From positions 1 through 5,137 of the forward strand of contig JAUYDJ010000068.1 in NCBI GenBank assembly GCA_030690025.1: a stretch of 5,137 bases of DNA, read 5' to 3'. The position numbers were made by a program, and so were the translations under genes. This DNA is from Chloroflexota bacterium. GTDB taxonomy: Bacteria > Chloroflexota > Dehalococcoidia > Dehalococcoidales > JAUYDJ01. The notes beneath the pieces are model-generated. The model ran no database searches. It was not told the origin of the DNA and worked only from the letters and a program-made list of their open reading frames with translations. Shown here piece by piece: positions 1-4,189 of the stretch (its first letter is position 1; each line of letters starts with the position of its first letter).

Positions 1-899
1 TCCCCCCCTTTCTTCCGCTGCGTTACCACATCTCCCAGCGTGCCATAGATATCTTCTACCGTTATCACTCCCTGTGATATCCGGACGTTGATTTCCCCCG
101 AGTGGGCCGCCTGGACGATATTATCTACGATAAGTTTGGCGGTTTTCAAGATTTCAGGTTCCAGTTCCTCCTTACCCTTCGCGTCCGCGCCGATGGCATT
201 GATATGGGTCCCCGACCGTATATGCTGTTTCCGGATAACCGGCGTGGTGGCCGGAGTGACCGCAACGACAATATCAGCATCGGCCGCTGCCTCGATGGTT
301 GCCACCGCACGCACCTTCAGCTTTAACCTTGCCTCCATCGCTTCGGCGTATTTCTGGCTGGCCTCCGGACGCTTGTCGTACACCTTTACCTCTTTAATAG
401 CCGGCAACACCTCCGATATTGCCCAGAGCTGAGTCCGCGCCTGCGTGCCCGCCCCGATTATCCCGATTACCGATGAATCCTGGCGGGCGAGGTATTTCAC
501 GGCCACTCCGCCGGCGGCGCCGGTCCGCATACTGGTCAAATAGGTGCCATCCATCATGGCCAGCAGCCGCCCGGTAACGGGGTCACACAGCAGGATGGTG
601 GCGATGACCGTGGGCAGACCGTATTTCCAGTTATCCGGATAGACGCTGACCCATTTGAGTCCGGCACTGTCATCAATGTAAGCGGGCATGGCCCGGAAAT
701 CACCCTGGTATTGCGGCAGAGTCAAATATAGCTTGGGCGGCATGATGGTCTTGCCTCTGGCTTCCAGCCGGAAGGCATTCTCCACCACACTGAGCGCCTC
801 CCTCATGCTGAGCAGTTCTTCGGTCTGACGACTGTCTAAAATCAGTATTTCGTTCTCAGCGGAATTTCCGGACGGAGGCAGACCTGCCGACTTTACCAA
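1..899 (-). CDS. Ornithine cyclodeaminase / mu-crystallin family protein (archaeal-type alanine dehydrogenase-like), 3' end cut by window
   Basis: An open frame of 299 codons runs off the left edge without a stop. After about 16 extra N-terminal residues it follows the family throughout: a PPK motif near residues 54-56, GLKWVS around 80-85 with the lysine expected to act in catalysis, a TSMRTGAA motif at 122-129 with the substrate-binding arginine, the Rossmann nucleotide loop GIIGAGTQA at 146-154, and INAIGADAKGKEEL at 233-246 holding the conserved catalytic aspartate (D239). The family uses NAD(H) either to cyclise ornithine to proline with loss of ammonia or to interconvert pyruvate and alanine or other imino/amino acids. 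The GADAKGK form resembles archaeal members, but substrate cannot be decided from sequence. Roughly 25-40 C-terminal residues are missing. The start is TTG at 899: an in-frame TAG lies just upstream, AAAGGAG sits 8 nt before it, and the first in-frame ATG is inside the conserved domain. It is the third intact gene of the permease-nucleotidyltransferase unit. Confidence 0.9.
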   Translation of the reverse strand, partial: MVKSAGLPPSGNSAENEILILDSRQTEELLSMREALSVVENAFRLEARGKTIMPPKLYLTLPQYQGDFRAMPAYIDDSAGLKWVSVYPDNWKYGLPTVIATILLCDPVTGRLLAMMDGTYLTSMRTGAAGGVAVKYLARQDSSVIGIIGAGTQARTQLWAISEVLPAIKEVKVYDKRPEASQKYAEAMEARLKLKVRAVATIEAAADADIVVAVTPATTPVIRKQHIRSGTHINAIGADAKGKEELEPEILKTAKLIVDNIVQAAHSGEINVRISQGVITVEDIYGTLGDVVTQRKKGG

Positions 900-907
900 G
901 AAGGTTG

Positions 908-914
908 CTCCTTT
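908..914 (-). promoter_or_regulatory. Ribosome binding site that fixes the TTG start at 899
   Basis: AAAGGAG on the minus strand lies 8 nt before TTG. An in-frame TAG at 917-915 overlaps the start of this motif, so translation cannot begin further upstream, and no ATG follows until codon 32. Confidence 0.8.
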
Positions 915-958
915 CTATAGATTAGTCAAAAACAGGCGCGGTGCTGCAAGTATGACGT

Positions 959-1996
959 TTATTGGGCAATACTGCCGTGATGGTCGGGAGTGACTACCCG
1001 GTCGGCGACCTGGCTATTGTCCTTGATGTCACTGCCCACGATACAATGCACCACGCTGGCACCGGCCCCAACCTTAACACGAGGCCACAGCACCACCCTG
1101 TCCAGGCTAGCGCCTTCGCCGACGACGCAGTCCGGGCCAACCACCACCGGGCCTTTAATCTGAGCCCCCCGCTCTATCCGGGACCCTCTGCCGATTACTG
1201 CCGGCCCGACTATTCTGGCGGAAGGATGGATGGCGGCATCCCGCTCGCAGCATATTCCGTCCTTACCCAGGCTGACCAGTGGGGTCTTCACCTTAGACAG
1301 CAGCAGGTCGCAGTTCAGGCCGAGGTATTTTGCCGGCGTCCCCATATCCAGCCAGTAACCTCGGAAAGGATAGCCGTAGACCGGCTCGTTCATCTCGATG
1401 AGCTGGGGAAAAAGCCCCCGCTCAAACATGTAGTGGGTCCCGGCCGGCGCATACTGCAGCACCTCCGGCTCAAGGATGTAGATTCCCGCGTTTATCCAGT
1501 GGCTGGTGATGCGGTCCGGGCTGGGTTTCTCCACGAAGTTGCCCACCCGGTTATCGGTGCCAGTCTCCACCACGCCGAAGGCGCAGGGATTGTCCACCCA
1601 GTTCAAAGCAATACTCGCCCTGGCCCGGGTACGCCGGTGGCAGGCCAGCATGTCCGCAATATCAAGGTCGGTGAAAATGTCACCGTTAAGGACGACAAAG
1701 GTGCTGTCCAGGTGCTTCTCCACATTCTTTATGGCGCCGGCGGTGCCCAGTGGGCTATCTTCCACCACGTAGGTCAGCTTCACCCCGAGCTTGCTGCCGT
1801 CCCCGAAGTAGTCCTGCACTGCCTGCGGCAAGTAGTTCAGGGTCAAAATAATATCGTCTACCCCATAATGTTTCAGGTAAGCGAAGACATGCTCCAGGAA
1901 GGGCCGGTTCAGCACCGGCACCATGGGCTTGGGCGTGTAGTACGTAAGCGGCCTCAGCCGCGTCCCCTCGCCGCCAATCAGCATCACTGCTTTCAA
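959..1996 (-). CDS. Sugar-phosphate nucleotidyltransferase, mannose-1-phosphate guanylyltransferase-like, with C-terminal left-handed beta-helix
   Basis: The 345-residue protein transfers a nucleotide from NTP to a sugar 1-phosphate, giving an NDP-sugar (GDP-mannose or a dTDP/UDP-glucose type) in the cytoplasm. Residues 1-230 are the NTP_transferase domain: signature GGEGTRLRPLT at 8-18, KP at 23-24, a GTAGA loop at 84-88, the metal aspartate in LNGD (D106), FVEKP at 154-158, INAG at 168-171 and the second metal aspartate in WLDMGTP (D217). Residues from about 255 to 335 are imperfect hexapeptide repeats (IHPSARIVGPAVIG and so on) that form a left-handed beta-helix, as in GMPPB-like and archaeal bifunctional enzymes; no acetyltransferase active site is evident. 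Length is close to the usual 340-390. The start is TTG at 1996, giving the usual MKAV N-terminus; GAGGAG at 2018-2013 is 16 nt away, longer than ideal, so ATT or ATC codons at 2008-2003 remain alternatives. It lies 25 nt after the permease stop, implying cotranscription. Nucleotide and sugar specificity are not settled. Confidence 0.9.
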   Translation of the reverse strand: MKAVMLIGGEGTRLRPLTYYTPKPMVPVLNRPFLEHVFAYLKHYGVDDIILTLNYLPQAVQDYFGDGSKLGVKLTYVVEDSPLGTAGAIKNVEKHLDSTFVVLNGDIFTDLDIADMLACHRRTRARASIALNWVDNPCAFGVVETGTDNRVGNFVEKPSPDRITSHWINAGIYILEPEVLQYAPAGTHYMFERGLFPQLIEMNEPVYGYPFRGYWLDMGTPAKYLGLNCDLLLSKVKTPLVSLGKDGICCERDAAIHPSARIVGPAVIGRGSRIERGAQIKGPVVVGPDCVVGEGASLDRVVLWPRVKVGAGASVVHCIVGSDIKDNSQVADRVVTPDHHGSIAQ

Positions 1997-2012
1997 GCTC
2001 TTGATAATATTA

Positions 2013-2018
2013 CTCCTC
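2013..2018 (-). promoter_or_regulatory. Probable ribosome binding site of the nucleotidyltransferase, oddly distant
   Basis: GAGGAG lies directly upstream of the permease stop-to-start gap but 16 nt before the TTG start at 1996. The normal 5-9 nt spacing would point to ATC at 2005-2003, which is in frame and would add three residues. Either a non-canonical start is used or the spacing is unusually long. Confidence 0.5.
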
Positions 2019-2021
2019 TTT

Positions 2022-2921
2022 TTACACCAGCCAGAACATCAGGAAAATCCCAACCACAATGGCGATGGCACCCACCATTATCCGCAGGTTAAAAGCCTCC
2101 AGCTTACGGTTCATGAAGAAGGATAACGGGAAAATGAACAGGCTGTTCATGCTGCCGCTGAGCGGCTCGACAACGCTGACACCGCCGTAACTGAGCGCGG
2201 TATACCTTAGAATCTGCGCCGTGGTCACGGCCAGGGCGCCAAAAATCAGTGGAATCAGCGCCGCCCGGCTCAGGCGGCGCACTTTTTGAGCGTTGGCCGG
2301 GTGGAACAGTGACAGGCCAATGACCACAAATGCGGCGGCATAAGAGACGAAGGTCGCCAGCACCGGTGAGCTGACCTCTCTCAGGCCCACCTTGATTAAG
2401 GCCGGCGAAATACCCCAGCACAGCGCCCCCAGCAAAGTAAGCAGGAAACCCTTGACCAGCAAGCCCCGGGACACAGGCTTTTCCACCCCCGAGTTACCTG
2501 TGCTGCTGATGAGAAGCACACCGCAAATAATGAGCGCGATAGCCAGCACTTTGAAGATGGTGACCGGTTCGCCCAGCCAGAAAATGCCCATGAGGGCGGA
2601 GAAAAGAATGCTGCCGGTCATTATGGGTACCGCCCGGTTAGCGCCAATAATGTTCATCCCGGAGAAACCGAGCAGCCGGCCCAGTATGAAGTGTATAATC
2701 CCGGCGACGGCTAACATGGTGAGCGCCACCCAGGACACCGAGGCCAGGCGCTCAATCTCGCCGGAAATTAACACGGGCAGGCCAAAGAATACCGTCCCCA
2801 TGAGCGCAAACAGGGGAATGAGGCTGAAAGCCTCACCGCTCCGGTGGACACCTTTACGTATGAAGACGTTACTTACCGAAAAGGAAAAGCCCGCCAGCAA
2901 GGCCAGTACTGACCCAATCAT
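2022..2921 (-). CDS. EamA/DMT-superfamily permease (10 TM)
   Basis: This 299-residue, very hydrophobic protein has the two-fold repeat of the drug/metabolite transporter superfamily. The first EamA half covers about residues 1-140 and the second about 152-298. Each half has some five predicted membrane helices, for example at about 3-22, 33-54, 64-84, 97-115 and 123-141 in the first half. Typical landmarks are a basic loop after helix 1 (RKGVHRSG), WLGEPVT before the last helix of the first half, and LLGALCWGISPALIKVG opening the second half. Length matches the family norm of about 300. It sits in the cytoplasmic membrane; the substrate is unknown, as DMT carriers move amino acids, sugars, nucleotide-sugars and other metabolites. 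ATG at 2921 is preceded by AGGGA (2933-2929) at 7 nt. It begins 31 nt after the stop of the htpX remnant and ends 25 nt before the nucleotidyltransferase, so it is probably read from the promoter at 3150-3179. Its partner genes hint at a metabolite or nucleotide-sugar role, but this is weak inference. Confidence 0.88.
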   Translation of the reverse strand: MIGSVLALLAGFSFSVSNVFIRKGVHRSGEAFSLIPLFALMGTVFFGLPVLISGEIERLASVSWVALTMLAVAGIIHFILGRLLGFSGMNIIGANRAVPIMTGSILFSALMGIFWLGEPVTIFKVLAIALIICGVLLISSTGNSGVEKPVSRGLLVKGFLLTLLGALCWGISPALIKVGLREVSSPVLATFVSYAAAFVVIGLSLFHPANAQKVRRLSRAALIPLIFGALAVTTAQILRYTALSYGGVSVVEPLSGSMNSLFIFPLSFFMNRKLEAFNLRIMVGAIAIVVGIFLMFWLV

Positions 2922-2952
2922 CCGGTAGTCCCTGTCTTTCTATTCACCGGCA

Positions 2953-3119
2953 TCAAGTTACGAGGGTGGAGAGATGCTTTATCCGCTGCAGCATATTGGG
3001 ATGAGCGGTGAAGAGATCCATCAGTCTATCGCCGGCACTCAGGCGCACTTTCTTCTGGCGCCGTACCGAATGCCGAAAAGGACGGCGACCAGCAAGTACA
3101 TTCTAGTTTGAAGCCACAT
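2953..3119 (-). pseudogene. htpX: Remnant of an htpX-like M48 membrane metalloprotease, internal part deleted
   Basis: Two fragments in different frames lie head to tail. The first opens with ATG at 3119 and reads MWLQTRMYLLVAVLFG followed by IRYGARRKCA and a stop at 3039; this resembles the basic start and first membrane helix of HtpX proteins. The second, in another frame from about 3046 to a stop at 2953, ends with LMDLFTAHPNMLQRIKHL, which matches the family's C-terminal pattern LFSTHP-xxx-RIxxL. HtpX proteins are about 280-300 residues, so roughly 700 bases including the HEXXH zinc site are absent. The ATG still has AGGAG at 9 nt and an upstream promoter. HtpX degrades misfolded membrane proteins, but this copy cannot. 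An alternative is that the 26-residue frame is an unrelated leader peptide; the C-terminal match 31 nt before the next gene makes decay the better reading. Assignment is by motif memory, not a database search. Confidence 0.6.
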
Positions 3120-3128
3120 TGAATCTAT

Positions 3129-3133
3129 CTCCT
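3129..3133 (-). promoter_or_regulatory. Ribosome binding site of the htpX remnant
   Basis: AGGAG lies 9 nt before the ATG at 3119. It is a good Shine-Dalgarno sequence in front of a frame that ends after 26 codons, so initiation was presumably functional before the gene decayed and may still produce a short membrane-like peptide. Confidence 0.55.
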
Positions 3134-3149
3134 GCAAATGGTTAATTCA

Positions 3150-3179
3150 ATAATACACTAACGTTCTGCGACTAGGCAA
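3150..3179 (-). promoter_or_regulatory. Candidate sigma-70-type promoter for the htpX remnant and downstream operon
   Basis: TTGCCT (3179-3174) and TATTAT (3155-3150) are separated by 18 nt and match the -35 and -10 consensus at 4 and 5 of 6 positions. Expected transcription start is near 3143, giving a leader of about 24 nt before the ATG at 3119. It is the only good promoter-like pair I see upstream of the permease, so it probably drives the permease, nucleotidyltransferase and dehydrogenase genes. Confidence 0.45.
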
Positions 3180-3214
3180 CCACGAACCCCGGATTGTATC
3201 TAACAATTGCCATC

Positions 3215-3318
3215 GGCACCACAAAGTATGAAAATGTCATTCTTGAAGGAGTCCCGCTGCAGTCGGGACTCCTCGCAATCAGTCAGCCCATTTACACGGG
3301 CACCACGAACAATGAAAA
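3215..3318. repeat. Two copies of a 20-nt direct repeat, 84 bp apart
   Basis: Positions 3215-3234 and 3299-3318 share 17 of 20 bases (core ggcaccac-aa--atgaaaa). Each copy stands shortly before a tgtcattct motif followed by a gagtcccg hairpin. The pattern suggests that a unit consisting of flank plus palindromic element was duplicated in tandem and then diverged, with about 11 extra bases inserted in the second copy before its element. Confidence 0.6.
3235..3272. repeat. Partial palindromic element related to the 3330-3441 repeat
   Basis: It opens with tgtcattcttgaa, close to the terminal motif of the full element, and contains a perfect 9-bp hairpin: ggagtcccg at 3248-3256 pairs with cgggactcc at 3264-3272 around a 7-nt loop. 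The hairpin core (gagtcccg / cgggactc) is the same as in the full element. No matching right-hand end is visible, so it is truncated or minimal. Confidence 0.55.
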
Positions 3319-3329
3319 CGCCCACGCAC

Positions 3330-3441
3330 TGTCATTCTGAGTCCCGATAAAATCGGGACTCAGAATCCGTCCTTTCTTTGACGGATTCTTCAGTCGTCCG
3401 CCTGCGGCGTCCTCCTTCAGGAAGAATCCTTCAGAATGACA
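3330..3441. mobile_element. MITE-like non-coding inverted-repeat element, about 112 bp
   Basis: Perfect 11-bp terminal inverted repeats, tgtcattctga at 3330-3340 and its complement at 3431-3441, bound the element. Inside are a perfect 15-bp stem with a 3-nt loop (3334-3348 with 3352-3366) and a 10-bp stem with an 8-nt loop (3362-3371 with 3380-3389). The two stems share positions 3362-3366, so they are mutually exclusive folds. There is no coding capacity for a transposase. The gtcattctga end is reminiscent of small palindromic repeats scattered in many bacterial genomes and presumably moved in trans. No clear target-site duplication flanks it. Confidence 0.65.
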
Positions 3442-3503
3442 CAATAGCCTGAAACCTATTTTCGTAGCAATGACCATGTGCTTGCCAGCACTGGACAATA
3501 CAA

Positions 3504-3535
3504 TTAGAGAGGGGCATTTCAAAGCCCCTCTCTAA
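3504..3535 (-). terminator. Hairpin terminator of the universal stress protein gene
   Basis: A perfect 12-bp stem (3524-3535 with 3504-3515) encloses an 8-nt loop and begins 36 nt after the usp stop. On the minus strand the stem is TTAGAGAGGGGC-type, GC-rich in its upper part, and is followed by AATTGTATTG, a moderately T-rich tail. This isolates usp from the downstream operon. Confidence 0.75.
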
Positions 3536-3571
3536 AGGATTATGTCTGAATAGTCTGGCTAACTGGCTGAA

Positions 3572-4057
3572 CTAGACACTCGGAAAACAGCCGGGTGCCC
3601 GTACCATAAAAACCGGGGCGCAGATATGGCGCAGGATACGATCGGCCACGCTGCCCCATACCCAGCGGCTTACCCCGGAGCGGCCGTGAGTGGAGATAAT
3701 GACCAGGTCTACGTCGTTCTTCCGGGCATAGTCAATCAGCGCATCAGCCGTCTTGCCGTAAAGAACTTCAGTCTGGACTTTCATGCCGTCAAGTTTGAGT
3801 CGTTTGGCTACCTGCTCAAGGTAGTCCCGGGCCACTTTCTTGGCATCATCGTCGAGGTGCTTTTGCTCTTCCGGCTCGATTCTGGACTCGTAACCACGCA
3901 ATAAGTGGAAAGGCTCAACCACACGAACGAGGGTCACCTTGCCGATTTCGCAGCCGCCAGCGACAGCGTTCAGGTGAGGCAGCACACACTCGGCCAGCTC
4001 CGAACCGTCCAGGGGGACCATTATATGCTTATACATCTGCCTTTCGACTATTTTCAC
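3572..4057 (-). CDS. Universal stress protein (UspA domain)
   Basis: The 161-residue protein is a single Usp domain, a cytoplasmic alpha/beta nucleotide-binding fold usually made under starvation, oxidative or other stress. Evidence: the strand YKHIMVPLDGSE (9-20) with the conserved aspartate D17, a charged helical region at about 61-90, YGKTADALIDYA (100-111), and the ATP-loop region STHGRSG followed by WGSVADRIL (122-142) and CAPVFMVR. The usual ATP motif is G-2x-G-9x-G-S/T; here the first glycine is serine (S122), while G125, G135 and S136 are kept, so ATP binding is likely but not certain. GTG at 4057 is chosen because AAGGAGG lies 6 nt upstream. The more usual Usp N-terminus would start at the ATG of codon 8 (4036), which has only a weak AAGG. 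The gene has its own -10 box and terminator, so it is monocistronic, between pfkA and the repeat region. Confidence 0.92.
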   Translation of the reverse strand: MKIVERQMYKHIMVPLDGSELAECVLPHLNAVAGGCEIGKVTLVRVVEPFHLLRGYESRIEPEEQKHLDDDAKKVARDYLEQVAKRLKLDGMKVQTEVLYGKTADALIDYARKNDVDLVIISTHGRSGVSRWVWGSVADRILRHICAPVFMVRAPGCFPSV

Positions 4058-4063
4058 AAACGG

Positions 4064-4070
4064 CCTCCTT
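4064..4070 (-). promoter_or_regulatory. Strong ribosome binding site supporting the GTG start of usp
   Basis: AAGGAGG, an almost full match to the anti-Shine-Dalgarno sequence, is 6 nt before GTG at 4057 and too far (27 nt) from the ATG at 4036, so it favours the longer protein. Confidence 0.75.
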
Positions 4071-4112
4071 TCACTTTACGGACCGGCATGCTCCGGCGCA
4101 GATACTTTCTGT

Positions 4113-4118
4113 ATTATA
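4113..4118 (-). promoter_or_regulatory. -10 element of the usp promoter
   Basis: TATAAT on the minus strand is a perfect consensus box about 56 nt before the usp start codon. With a 17-nt spacer the -35 position (4136-4141) reads TAGCCT, a poor match, which suggests that an activator or the overlapping dyad controls the promoter. Confidence 0.5.
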
Positions 4119-4121
4119 GCT

Positions 4122-4161
4122 AAACTTACCGCCAAAGGCTATAGCTCTGGGGAGTAAGTTT
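4122..4161. promoter_or_regulatory. Nested dyad overlapping the usp -35/spacer region
   Basis: aaacttac (4122-4129) and gtaagttt (4154-4161) form a perfect 8-bp inverted repeat. At exactly the same centre (between 4141 and 4142) lies the perfect palindrome gctatagc (4138-4145). Eight bases separate inner and outer arms on each side. The dyad starts 28 nt after the pfkA stop and ends 3 nt before the usp -10 box, and no T-run follows it, so an operator for a dimeric regulator is more likely than a terminator. Function is inferred only from position and symmetry. Confidence 0.45.
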
Positions 4162-4189
4162 TGCGTGGAGAAGCCGCCGGCATCACCGA

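Larger units (their letters stand above)
3180..3503. other. Gene-free intergenic stretch
   Basis: No credible gene lies here. It holds one MITE-like element (3330-3441), a related partial copy (3235-3272) and two copies of a short flanking direct repeat (3215-3234, 3299-3318). An open frame across it on the minus strand is largely the repeat itself translated and shows no family resemblance. The stretch separates the usp terminator from the promoter of the htpX remnant. Confidence 0.7.

Noticed and set aside
88..432. Plus-strand frames of 114 and 74 codons near the left edge
   Set aside because: They lie opposite the ornithine cyclodeaminase-family gene, whose frame is open through the whole stretch and matches its family end to end.
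962..2092. Long plus-strand open frame of 376 codons opposite the nucleotidyltransferase
   Set aside because: It is antisense to a gene with clear catalytic motifs, lacks any recognisable domain, and its His/Gln/Pro-rich composition is what the complementary strand of this GC-rich gene would give.
2392..2928. Plus-strand open frame of 178 codons
   Set aside because: Antisense shadow of the EamA permease, with Ser/Thr/Pro/Met-rich, low-information sequence.
3248..3272. Hairpin considered as an intrinsic terminator
   Set aside because: The 9-bp stem has no T-run on either side, and its core is shared with the nearby repeat element, so it is better explained as a repeat fragment.
3292..3522. 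Minus-strand open frame of 76 codons
   Set aside because: It spans the MITE-like element and its flanks, contains the translated palindrome, has no good ribosome site and no family resemblance, and partly overlaps the usp terminator.
4122..4161. Dyad considered as the pfkA terminator
   Set aside because: The outer stem is AT-rich, its apical distance is long and no T-tract follows; it fits an operator or cruciform better, though a terminator role is not excluded.
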